DNA from: Sphingobacteriales bacterium
GTDB lineage: Bacteria > Bacteroidota > Bacteroidia > Chitinophagales > UBA2359
NCBI GenBank assembly: GCA_016711295.1
Contig: JADJTE010000001.1
Coordinates: 310,001-374,000 of the forward strand
Length of the DNA: 64,000 bases
Reading direction: 5' to 3'
Below the pieces are notes generated by a model. It saw only the letters and a list, made by a program, of their open reading frames with translations. It was not told where the DNA came from and made no database searches. The position numbers and the translations under genes are program-made. How positions within the stretch are numbered: the first letter of the stretch is position 1; each line of letters begins with the position of its first letter. This document shows positions 1 to 8,190 of this stretch, piece by piece.

Positions 1-637
1 CTTTCTTGAAAATGAGGTCAAGTACCGAGTTCGCAGCACATTGAATTTCAATTTCTTTGATACTTCTCCGTGAAGTTGTGACAAATGTAACTTTAAAAGT
101 ACCTCGATATCCTAATTCACGCAGTTCTTGAAAGGCTGCATAATTATCTTTGAAGATAATTCTCGCGCTATCAAACTCATCTAAAACAAATATAAATCGA
201 TAGCCTTTCTTAGTCGCTTTTTCAAAAAAACGCTCTACTTCGCTTTTTAGAATAGACCAGGAAATGTCTTCGTCTTGTATTTTTAGGTATGGCTTCTCAA
301 GTGTAATATCAACTTCAAAGTATTCTTCCAAGTATTCATACGCTTTTACTACGAGCGTTCGGAATAATGATAGTGCATTCTCGTTAGTACCAAAATTTAT
401 CAAAATAGGTATTTTCTTTTCTGCAATTAGCTCATTCTCAATTTGCATTATCGCTTGTTCTGCAAGACTACTTTTGCCTATCCGAGGATAGCCAATCAAA
501 GCCAGATTATTAGGGTCTTTTTGCTTTGTAACTCGATTCTCAACGGTTCGGATGTATTTTTCACGCCCAATGAATCGGTGTCCGCTTATTGCTCGTCCGT
601 AACCAGCAAAAGGGTTCTCTATGTGTTTCATAATCAT
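1..637 (-). CDS. Partial P-loop (STAND/AAA-type) ATPase, runs off the window edge
   Basis: Open reading frame on the minus strand that starts at 637 and leaves the window at base 1; about 212 residues are visible. It has a Walker A (GYPRIGKSS, about residue 55) and a Walker B strand (FIFVLDEFD, about residue 155), preceded by a GRE-containing lead-in (HRFIGREKY) typical of STAND-type NTPases. The ATG overlaps the TGA of the upstream ATPase gene by four bases (ATGA), so the two are probably translationally coupled. The sequence is AT-rich like the rest of the 1-5 kb locus. Seen: motifs and overlap. Known: such ATPases act as signalling or conflict-system switches. The substrate or effector cannot be told because the C-terminus is missing. 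Confidence 0.75.
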   Translation of the reverse strand, partial: MIMKHIENPFAGYGRAISGHRFIGREKYIRTVENRVTKQKDPNNLALIGYPRIGKSSLAEQAIMQIENELIAEKKIPILINFGTNENALSLFRTLVVKAYEYLEEYFEVDITLEKPYLKIQDEDISWSILKSEVERFFEKATKKGYRFIFVLDEFDSARIIFKDNYAAFQELRELGYRGTFKVTFVTTSRRSIKEIEIQCAANSVLDLIFKK

Positions 638-1764
638 AAGGGATTTTCGTTTAACCAATCTTTGAATAGACCTACTCTAATGCGATAAAGCCCATCTCTA
701 TTAACTTCTAAAACTTCACGTTGCGTTAAATTATTGAGCACTTCATCGATATTACCTATGGTATGGCAGTTTATTTGAGATTTATTACAATAGGGATGAT
801 TGTTAGTATATTTGGCAACATCTCGCAATACTGCCTCCGAATCTTCTTTTTTGATGGCATCGGGCGAGGTGTCGCCATCATTAATTAAGTTATCAAATAC
901 GCCTTTGTCTAATTTTATCATTCGTTCTTTCAATACTTTATTGACATTAGCTTCGGTAATTTTAATTACTTTTTCATCATTGACGTATTCCACCAATTTG
1001 TCGCAGAAAATTTGTATATAAAAAGGGCTTCCCGCCGTCAATTCGTAAATCCTATCAATTGCTTTTTCAGCATATCTGCTTTCGCCATTTATCCGAATAG
1101 GTTTGTCGATTAATAATTTGGCTTCATCTTCGGCCAAATAACTTACTCTATCCGATTGCATGGTCTGAAAGGCATTGGCATCTAAGGCTTTAAATTTGGG
1201 GTAAAAGTCTTGTGCTACCAAAACAACACTAAAGTAGTTTTCTTGGAGCAGGGCTTTCCAATTTATCATGAAATCGTTACTTAATCTGTTCGATACGATT
1301 AAATGATATACATAAGTAAATTCATCAATTAGTACAACAGTTCTGATTTCTTTCCAGCCTTCAATACGGTTTGCTTTTCTTTTAAACTCTTGTAAGAAGT
1401 TTCTAAAATATTGTAAAGGGCTTGGGTGTGAATACAGTTCGATATCTGTTGGGAATATAATATTTATTGGTGTAATGCCGTCGTATTCTCTATCTTCAAT
1501 GGCGTATTTTATCTTGTTGAGTATTTCAAAAAGCATTTGGTACAGAAGTGGTGCTTTTGAATTCTCATCAATTACGCCGCCAATATTTCCTATATTCGCA
1601 ACAAGCACATTAGGATTTGTCCTTAATCTTTTTTCTAAATGGTATAAAATGGAAGATTTCCCCGCTCGTTTTTGCCCATAGAAAACGAAGCTCTTATAAT
1701 TATTGCACACAACATTATATATATTACTTATAATGTTTTCTCTGCCAAAAAAACATATCATCAT
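634..1764 (-). CDS. STAND-type P-loop NTPase, probably the C-terminal part of a larger fused protein
   Basis: A 376-codon frame with Walker A (GQKRAGKSS, about residue 31), Walker B (VVLIDEFTYVY, about residue 145) and a C-terminal winged-helix-like tail ending in LFKDWLNENPL, the usual ending of STAND NTPase modules. The apparent start lies inside the end of the upstream frame (41-base overlap). The two frames meet at a run of seven T (minus strand; about 1749-1755). Removing one T gives a continuous DDDMFFGRENII, the normal FfGRE entrance to this NTPase family. I therefore infer that this is the NTPase half of the 1724-2419 protein, split by a homopolymer indel. It is followed by a second ATPase with an ATGA overlap. 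Confidence 0.8.
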   Translation of the reverse strand: MMICFFGRENIISNIYNVVCNNYKSFVFYGQKRAGKSSILYHLEKRLRTNPNVLVANIGNIGGVIDENSKAPLLYQMLFEILNKIKYAIEDREYDGITPINIIFPTDIELYSHPSPLQYFRNFLQEFKRKANRIEGWKEIRTVVLIDEFTYVYHLIVSNRLSNDFMINWKALLQENYFSVVLVAQDFYPKFKALDANAFQTMQSDRVSYLAEDEAKLLIDKPIRINGESRYAEKAIDRIYELTAGSPFYIQIFCDKLVEYVNDEKVIKITEANVNKVLKERMIKLDKGVFDNLINDGDTSPDAIKKEDSEAVLRDVAKYTNNHPYCNKSQINCHTIGNIDEVLNNLTQREVLEVNRDGLYRIRVGLFKDWLNENPL

Positions 1765-2419
1765 CTTTCACTTCTGCACTTTCTGCATAGGCGGCATATC
1801 TGTTTTCGGCAGGTACAAAATCTTCTGGGTTTCCCAATTGAACAGAGATTTCTTGCTCTTCGGTTGATATAATATCATCGTTTTCGCCCGTCTTATATTT
1901 TGCAAAAGATTTTACTGTAAATGCTTTTTGTTGGATAGCCTCTTGCAAAAGTCGCAAGGTAACAATCTCAATCTGTTGTGCCTTGCCTCGTATTGTACCA
2001 AATCCTATATTCTGCTTATTGACAAGCTCAAATATATTTGTATATTCTACTACAACAAATTCAACTTGTTCGGCGTGACCTTCTGAAACGTTCTCGATTT
2101 TAACTTGAAGGTCAATTAAATTATTTTCTTTTAGTTGATACGATGATATAGCAGAACTAAAAATTAATTCTGGTTTTGATGTTTGATATAAATTGCTTAG
2201 AAAAACTTTCAGTACTTTTAGTAAATTTTTAGTTATTGGATGTAGGTCTTCAATCGAAAGTTTAGTAGGATTCTTCTCAATTTTAGATAAAAAATTTTCA
2301 GCCTTATTGGCAATATCTTCACATTTCCGATTTTTTATCGTCAAAAGAAGTTGCTTTGCATAGCGATATATAAGTCTAATAGATTTGAAGCTCTTGTAGG
2401 TAATCTCTATCAGAATCAA
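1724..2419 (-). CDS. CARDB-like beta-sandwich segment linking the TPR protein to the STAND NTPase
   Basis: This 231-codon frame has no ATG before its last few residues (the first usable codon is TTG at 2419) and overlaps the end of the upstream Lsm/TPR frame by 44 bases, so it is probably not an independent gene. The first about 65 residues look helical. The rest has the pattern of a CARDB-like sandwich (LQVKIENVSEGHAEQVEFVV) and ends in the NPEDFV..ENRY..Y motif that commonly precedes a STAND NTPase. Downstream it reads into the NTPase if one T is removed from a T7 run. I infer it is the middle of one Lsm-TPR-CARDB-NTPase polypeptide broken by two indels. Separate translation cannot be excluded. 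Confidence 0.6.
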   Translation of the reverse strand: MILIEITYKSFKSIRLIYRYAKQLLLTIKNRKCEDIANKAENFLSKIEKNPTKLSIEDLHPITKNLLKVLKVFLSNLYQTSKPELIFSSAISSYQLKENNLIDLQVKIENVSEGHAEQVEFVVVEYTNIFELVNKQNIGFGTIRGKAQQIEIVTLRLLQEAIQQKAFTVKSFAKYKTGENDDIISTEEQEISVQLGNPEDFVPAENRYAAYAESAEVKDDDMFFWQRKHYK

Positions 2420-4994
2420 AAAGTACTTTTGATGTGATATCCTTAATTTTTTCTATCCCAGCAAGAAGCCAAATCTCCGAAACTTGAAAATTTTTGCAGA
2501 AACTAAGTTGTACCGAAAGTTCGTTTTCTGTTTTAATTATCTTTTTTGCCTCACTTTTACACTTTTCGGCAAATTCTGTATTATCAATTTTCTCTTTAAA
2601 ATCAAAATCCTTTATTATCTTATTTCTTAAATCATTATTGCTAGTAATAACTTGAAGTATTTTACTCATAGCAAATTGGGGACTCCGAGCAAAAATCAAA
2701 GGAAGAACATTGATTGCTTTAATATTTTCATTATTGCCGAAAATATTTTCAACAGAATCTTTAATGACAAGATTATTTACACCTCCTGCACTTAACGGTA
2801 TTCTATCTCTACCTAAAAATGAATATAAATACCTGCAAACAGCATTAGTAGCATCCTGTTCTTTCCCTTTCTGGCTTTGTCCTCCATCAAGATACAAAGC
2901 ATCATAGATTTTTAAGGCGGCGAGGTAATATGTTTTTACTGTATCAATTGAGTTATTTACCTGAACAGCATTATCTCCTTTCGATGCAAAACTCTTACAC
3001 ATATACTTATAAAAATCATTTTCTTGTTCGCCTAAGTCAAACAAGATTTTTGAAGCATTCAGATAAATATTGCTTCTTTCCTCTGCAATTCGCGAACGCA
3101 AGGTTGATGCAGTGTCTTCCAATTTACGAATATCGAATTTCTTGCTTTCTTCATTACCAATATATTTCCCATCTTCGGAAAGGCGGTTCTTGTCGACATA
3201 TTTCAAGTCACAAGATAACAGGAAATAATTAGTAAATGAATCAATGTTTTCGAAAATAAGCCCCCCTACATCAATAAATAAATCTTCAATGGAATTAGTG
3301 TCCCTTCCTTCTATTTTGTCTAAAAGTTTCTGTGCGTTCGTGTCACCAAACTCCTCAATAATTTCATTTAAAATTTTCCTTGCCTTCTCAATATTACCTT
3401 GTTGAAAATAACATAGTGCGACATTTCGTTTAATTGAATAACTGGTTGGATTAATTTTAAGCGCATTATTATAGTTATCTATTGCATATTCGTATTTTTC
3501 TAATTTAAAATAACAAGAAGCAAGCAAAGTATATCTTGACACCCGTTGGTCCTTCTTATACGTATTTTTTAGCAATTCTTTTTGAATTCTTATTGCTTCT
3601 TCATATTTTCCCAATTGAAAATTGAATGTATATAGCAAATTTAAATCGGAATCGGTATGTGTGTTTTGGTATTTTTCAATAATATCAATGGCTTTTTGGG
3701 GTTGTCCCATCTGTTGGGACAACATACTGGCAAGGTCACGTATTGCGCCTTGTTTTATGGCTGGTGTGTTTTCTTTTTCGATGCCTTCAATAAATAGTTT
3801 TTCTGCTTTTTCATAATCTTTGCTTATGTCTCGTGTGGTTCTTGCTTCTCTTAGGATATCTACATATTTAGGTTTATAGGTTGGTGTCTGGTTTTTGGGT
3901 GCTTGTGGGTTTATAACTTTTGGTAGAATAGGTTTTTCAACAGCTTTGCTAAAATCTGACATGGATTTCAAGTAACTTGGGGCTAGTTGGTTAGGAAGCG
4001 CGATTAAGCCATCCAATGCCAAGGCTTTGAAATCTTCACTTGTCAATGATGATTTAATTTGGGCTTCTACTGTATTCCTCTTATCATTTTTTAAGAGACA
4101 AAAACATAATGCTTCAAATATTTTTTCATACTCGGATTTAAGTAATCCCTTTTCAATTATTGACTTAATAGATGAATAAACAGAAAACGTAATTACTAAT
4201 TCTATAAACTTGTACCAAGCCTTTTCATATCTCTGCTCAGTACAGGAAGCAACTAAAAATAATTTTCCTAATGCAATACATCCTAATTCATAGCTCCCGT
4301 TTTCAATTGCGACTGCTGCAAGATTCAACCATTCGTCAGGTTTATTTGATAGTTTTGCCGCCTTTTGGTATGCTTTTATCGCCTCAACTTTGCTCTTATT
4401 GAGGTAGTAAAAATATCCCAAATAACTTTGAATCGTTGCAGAATCTGACAATTCAGGCTTCTCACTTAAAGCAAGTGTCAAGTTGATTATTGCTTGCAAG
4501 TTATCAGAGTTAGGGAGTAGCTTTCCTAATTTGACAGCAGAATCATATTTGTTTTTAATATTACTCCACTGCCTATTTGCTTCTGAAATCACACTATGTG
4601 TGATTTTTATTATCTCCTTTGGCGTTTCAAAATTAGGCTTTGAAACAGTTAGTATTGCATTTCTAATTTCAGTTTCATACAATATTTCGAGTTTCGTAAT
4701 TTTTTGAACCATATCTTGGTTTTTTATATCCGGACCATTGCTCGATTTTGAAACTTCATTGCCATGCCTTTGATCGCTTGGGGCTTCAATATTTTCAGCT
4801 CTGTTGAGGGGTACAAATGACTCAAGCATACCAATCATTGAAATCAATAGTGAGATTTGGTTCCCGCTTTCATCTTTCAATTTGATAGAAAGACTTTCGG
4901 TATCTATCGCTGTGATGACACCCGTTTTTTCTTTGCCATTTATAAGTGTGATGACAACTTTTTTGTTGATACAACTTATTACTTGTTCAAACAT
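2376..4994 (-). CDS. Lsm-like domain plus TPR repeat protein
   Basis: 872 codons starting ATG at 4994. Residues about 8-60 resemble an Sm/Lsm fold: alternating beta-strands with an Sm1-like pattern (ITLINGKEKTGVITAIDTES) and a second strand pair. A charged linker follows. From about residue 165 there are several TPR-like helical pairs, for example SYLGYFYYLNKSKVEAIKAY and YTLLASCYFKLEKYEYAIDN, continuing to about residue 560. The C-terminal 300 residues are helical and unrecognised. It is the first gene of a minus-strand set with the CARDB/NTPase frames and a second ATPase. The stop lies in a 44-base overlap with the next frame, with a T5 run close by, so it may be the N-terminal part of a single protein of nearly 1,500 residues. 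AT-rich, suggesting transfer. The function is not known; an RNA- or peptide-sensing conflict protein is only a guess. Confidence 0.7.
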   Translation of the reverse strand: MFEQVISCINKKVVITLINGKEKTGVITAIDTESLSIKLKDESGNQISLLISMIGMLESFVPLNRAENIEAPSDQRHGNEVSKSSNGPDIKNQDMVQKITKLEILYETEIRNAILTVSKPNFETPKEIIKITHSVISEANRQWSNIKNKYDSAVKLGKLLPNSDNLQAIINLTLALSEKPELSDSATIQSYLGYFYYLNKSKVEAIKAYQKAAKLSNKPDEWLNLAAVAIENGSYELGCIALGKLFLVASCTEQRYEKAWYKFIELVITFSVYSSIKSIIEKGLLKSEYEKIFEALCFCLLKNDKRNTVEAQIKSSLTSEDFKALALDGLIALPNQLAPSYLKSMSDFSKAVEKPILPKVINPQAPKNQTPTYKPKYVDILREARTTRDISKDYEKAEKLFIEGIEKENTPAIKQGAIRDLASMLSQQMGQPQKAIDIIEKYQNTHTDSDLNLLYTFNFQLGKYEEAIRIQKELLKNTYKKDQRVSRYTLLASCYFKLEKYEYAIDNYNNALKINPTSYSIKRNVALCYFQQGNIEKARKILNEIIEEFGDTNAQKLLDKIEGRDTNSIEDLFIDVGGLIFENIDSFTNYFLLSCDLKYVDKNRLSEDGKYIGNEESKKFDIRKLEDTASTLRSRIAEERSNIYLNASKILFDLGEQENDFYKYMCKSFASKGDNAVQVNNSIDTVKTYYLAALKIYDALYLDGGQSQKGKEQDATNAVCRYLYSFLGRDRIPLSAGGVNNLVIKDSVENIFGNNENIKAINVLPLIFARSPQFAMSKILQVITSNNDLRNKIIKDFDFKEKIDNTEFAEKCKSEAKKIIKTENELSVQLSFCKNFQVSEIWLLAGIEKIKDITSKVLFDSDRDYLQELQIY

Positions 4995-5433
4995 TATTAT
5001 AAATTTTTATGTTATACTTTTCGTTTTGCCTGTCGGGTCAGGATTTGCAAAGTTCTGCACAAAAATAGCGGGCACTGATATAGAATGAAAATCAAAATAT
5101 TTGTCTTATTCTGCGGTATTTTTCAACAAAAAAGGAATACGGACTGGATTTGCAGGCGTGAAATGCTCATTTAAGTGTTCTGCTTTCCTTGTGAAAGCAC
5201 AAAGATAAAAAGAAATGGCAAGAAAGCCAACAGCAGCTATATGAAACGCATGTAACTATCGTGGTATTTTAGTGAGGTATTCGACAAACTCATGTCATGT
5301 TTTTTCTGTTTTGACCCTTTTGTTAACGTTATTGGAAATAACACGGACTTGTGAATATCGACAAAAATTTCGGCAGTATTTCTGGTTTTCCATACGCCAC
5401 CTAAACAAGCGGGTAGGGTTTGGGCGAGCTTGT
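4995..5433. other. Intergenic stretch without recognisable gene
   Basis: About 440 bases between the start of the Lsm/TPR gene and the end of the methyltransferase gene. I see no repeat copy and no convincing gene. Open frames here are short and overlap the methyltransferase in other frames. It presumably carries the promoter of the Lsm/TPR operon, but I could not point to a clear TAnnTTTG box. Confidence 0.5.
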
Positions 5434-6230
5434 CTAAGCGAAATAAAGCGTAAAATTCTCCTTGGCTTGCCCCGTCCGAAAAAATGCGATGCCCACGCGA
5501 TATAAGTCGATGGTGACACTTACGGCGGGGTGGGCTTGAATATGCTGCCAAGCCCGCGCCATATCAGACGACCAATATATATCGTCAAAAACGAATACGG
5601 TATTGGGGCTTATTTTGGGCAAACACCACTCGAAATAGCGCAAAGTGGGCTCGTAGCGATGATTGCCATCAAAAAACACTATATCGACTTGCGGAAGCGC
5701 GTCGAGTACTTTGGGCAATATTTCGTCAAAATTGCCTATCTGCGGCGCGATATTGGACAGCCGCATCTTGTCGAACAACTGGGCGGCAACCCCGCCGTAG
5801 CCCTACAACCCTCTATGCTTATCACTTGTGCATTGCGGGCTGCCATTGCCATATACATCGTGCCCAAGCCCAGCGAAGTACCGAGTTCAAGCACATATTG
5901 GGGCTGGAAATGGTGTACGAGCCGAAACAACAATTCGCCCACCGAAGGCGGCACTGCGGCAGTACGCGCAATATCGCGCACGCGGCGCGTAGCCGAACCC
6001 TTGCCCAATGCCGTGCCTGCGCCATAATCGCAAGTAAGGAGGGTTTTGTCCGATGCCATCAGCAAACCGCGCACGCCCGCTATGTCATCGAAAGCATAAT
6101 AGCGGCGTTGGTCATAAATGACTTCTTCGGTCAGCTCATACACAAAAGCAGAATGTATATAGTACTTGGTTTTGGCACGCAATAAGTATTGCAAATAGCT
6201 TTTGATTTGGTAGGCTTTTTGGGCAAACAT
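5434..6230 (-). CDS. Class I SAM-dependent O-methyltransferase-like protein (one frameshift)
   Basis: Two overlapping frames make one protein of about 265 residues. The N-terminal frame (6230 down to about 5800) holds the SAM-binding motif YVLELGTSLGLGTMYMA and the following acidic strand VISIEG. The C-terminal frame carries VDIVFFDGNHRYEPTLRYFE and FVFDDIYWS, the usual later Rossmann strands of small-molecule O-methyltransferases. The frames join if the G4 run (minus strand, 5790-5793) is read as five G, giving GVAAQLFDKMRL. The total length of 797 bases is one short of a multiple of three, in agreement. The substrate is unknown. It stands alone, with intergenic space on both sides. Confidence 0.85.
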
Positions 6231-6748
6231 AATAACGAGTGGTACTCTATTAAAGCATGGAAGGCTTGGCTATCCTCCAAAATAATAATTCTTTGGCCAT
6301 CAGCATTTTGTCGACTACTCCTTGCGCCATAGCAGGAGACTTTTCAAAAAGTGCCGCATCAGGCGGGTTAATTGTCTTAACGCTCGATTGTCTTGGCAAT
6401 AATTGAATACCGCAATCGTAACTATTTAGGGTATAGGGTTTTGGGTATGGGGTAATGAGCAATACTTATCTAATAATGCCTGACATCGCTGCATATTCGA
6501 TTAGTTCCCCCTACAAGGCTAAGTAGTTACCCGCAATCAATCAATAGGCGCATCATGGTTTTTCGCTTTTTTTGAATGACGCATCGTTCCTGCGGTATTT
6601 ATTATTTCTGCTTTTGACAAAGGAGGTACTAATCGTTTTGGAACGTCTATTTTTTTGAATGGGCAAAGCAAAGCGGCAATGTCTATGTGCAGACTTTTCG
6701 GAGTCGTGCTTAGTCGTTCCATGCACATCAATAGGGCGGTTTCACTGT
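6231..6748. other. Intergenic region with a mini-element and possible gene debris
   Basis: Holds one copy of the GTAACTATTTAG element (6418-6530). On the minus strand, short open frames lie either side of it (about 6537-6731 and 6250-6410), which could be remains of one small gene split by the insertion. They show no recognisable domain, and I do not call them genes. Confidence 0.4.
6418..6530. mobile_element. Short GTAACTATTTAG mini-element, copy 1, with 8-bp target duplication
   Basis: 113-bp element beginning GTAACTATTTAGGG and ending CTAAGTAGTTAC, so its ends are inverted repeats. It is flanked on both sides by the same 8 bases, CCGCAATC (6410-6417 and 6531-6538), a target-site duplication. 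The internal sequence is shared with the copies at 8063, 31983, 38059 and 44276. It is too short to code for a transposase, so it is non-autonomous. Confidence 0.85.
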
Positions 6749-7870
6749 TTATTTGAGCATCGCATTGACAATTAGCCCGTTATGCGTTGCCAAACTGCGC
6801 TCTATTATTTCGTCGCTTAGGTCGAGTTGGAACGATTGGGTTTCTTTGTTCCAAAATTCTTCGATGAGGGCACACACATTGCTCGAATACATTTGAGAGG
6901 CGTGTACGGCTACCCGTCCTGGCAAGTTTTCTATCCCGATAATGCGCACGCCGTCGCGTACAATTTCTTTGCCCAATTCTGCCCCTTCGACGTTGCCGCC
7001 TGTTTCGATAGCCAAATCGATGACTACGGAGCCGGGTCGCATTTGCGCCAACATTTCTTTGGTGATGATGAGGGGTGCGCGTCGTCCAAACACTTGCGCT
7101 GTAGTGATCACTATGTCCGACAATCCGCATTGTTTTGCCATAGCGCGGCGTTGTAGGTCTAATTGTTCGGTGCTTAGTTCCTTGGCGTAGCCGTCTTTTG
7201 TTTGTCCCGTTTCGCCTAAGTCTACCTCAAAAAATTTAGCTCCCAGCGAGCGTACTTGTTCAGCGACAGCGGGACGTGTATCGAAGGCATCTACTCGTGC
7301 GCCGAGCCGTTTGGCGGTGGCTATGGCTTGCAAGCCCGCTACGCCCGCCCCAATGATAAATACGCGCGATGGGCTAATGGTGCCGGCGGGTGTGGTCATC
7401 ATGGGCAATACTTTGTCTAAGCGTTCGGCGGCAATAAGTACGGCTACATAACCCGCAAGGCTTGCTTGCGAGCTAAGTGCGTCCATTTTTTGGGCGCGGG
7501 TGCTTCGGGGTATCATTTCCATAGCAATAGCCGACACACCTTGCTGGGCAAGGGCTTGGCAAGTTTCTTTATCGGCAAAAGGGTCTAAATAACTGATATG
7601 TATGCATCCTTTGCGCAGATTAGCTATTTCGGCTAAGGGTGGTTTGCGCAGTCGTACTACCATATCGGCATCGGCAAGGGCTTGGTTGCGGTCAGCAATT
7701 AGGGTGGCACCTGCTTTTTCGTAGTCGGCATCGGTGTGGAACGAGGCTGCCCCCATCCCGCTTTCGACCCATACGGTGGCACCGCGCTTGACCAATTTGG
7801 CTACGTCGGCGGGTATCATCACGGCACGCAGCTCGCCTGAATGTTTTTCTTTGGGTATAAATATTTTCAT
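6749..7870 (-). CDS. pntA: NAD(P) transhydrogenase alpha subunit, NAD-binding domain I
   Basis: 373 codons from ATG at 7870, matching the soluble NAD(H)-binding subunit of split proton-translocating transhydrogenase (PntAA type), which transfers hydride between NADH and NADP+. Visible features: the N-terminal IPKEKHSGELRAVMIPADV of the alanine dehydrogenase/PNT family, a Rossmann nucleotide site (VFIIGAGVAGLQAIATAKRL) followed by the acidic VDAFDTRP, and the NLPGRVAVHASQMYSSNV segment of domain I. There is no membrane segment, as expected for the split form. The partner genes (pntAB, pntB) normally follow directly, but the 500 bases downstream contain only a mobile element and no such genes, so it is an orphan here. 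Confidence 0.92.
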   Translation of the reverse strand: MKIFIPKEKHSGELRAVMIPADVAKLVKRGATVWVESGMGAASFHTDADYEKAGATLIADRNQALADADMVVRLRKPPLAEIANLRKGCIHISYLDPFADKETCQALAQQGVSAIAMEMIPRSTRAQKMDALSSQASLAGYVAVLIAAERLDKVLPMMTTPAGTISPSRVFIIGAGVAGLQAIATAKRLGARVDAFDTRPAVAEQVRSLGAKFFEVDLGETGQTKDGYAKELSTEQLDLQRRAMAKQCGLSDIVITTAQVFGRRAPLIITKEMLAQMRPGSVVIDLAIETGGNVEGAELGKEIVRDGVRIIGIENLPGRVAVHASQMYSSNVCALIEEFWNKETQSFQLDLSDEIIERSLATHNGLIVNAMLK

Positions 7871-7887
7871 ATTATTTAGTTGTCTAA

Positions 7888-8060
7888 TTTTGAGTATTAA
7901 TTTCGCCTGCTATGTATCCATTTCCAAGCGTTAGGGCTTAGGAAATAGTATTAGATAATTGAGATATTAATTTAAAAACTCCCCCTGCCCTCTCTTTGAG
8001 TGGGAATTTATACAAGATATAATTTACTGATTATCAATAATTTACGATAACATAAAAAAT
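7888..8060. repeat. Dispersed intergenic repeat R2, copy 1
   Basis: About 170 bases starting TTTTGAGTATTAATTT and containing ATGTATCCATTTCCAAGCGT. A close copy is at 26511-26680 in the same orientation. The two copies agree over most of their length, with scattered substitutions. No coding potential and no obvious terminal inverted repeat. It ends directly beside the mini-element at 8063. Confidence 0.75.
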
Positions 8061-8062
8061 AC

Positions 8063-8168
8063 GTAACTATTTAGGGTATAGGGTTTTGGGTATGGGGTAA
8101 TACTTATCTAATAATGCCTGACATCGCTGCATATTCGATTAGTCCTCTCTACAAGGCTAAATAGTTAC
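8063..8168. mobile_element. Short GTAACTATTTAG mini-element, copy 2
   Basis: 106 bp, starting GTAACTATTTAGGG and ending CTAAATAGTTAC. Inside it lacks a few bases (GAGCA region) present in copy 1. The 8 bases on either side do not match, so no target duplication is visible. The flanks extend the palindrome by two bases (ACGTAAC and GTTACGT). Confidence 0.75.
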
Positions 8169-8190
8169 GTTTTGGCAATAGCTTTTTGGG

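Noticed and set aside
5237..5551. 104-codon minus-strand frame at the end of the methyltransferase
   Set aside because: It overlaps the methyltransferase C-terminus in another frame and has no family features.
6250..6462. Minus-strand 70-codon frame
   Set aside because: Its start lies in mini-element copy 1 and the remainder shows no family. At best it is debris of a gene cut by the insertion.
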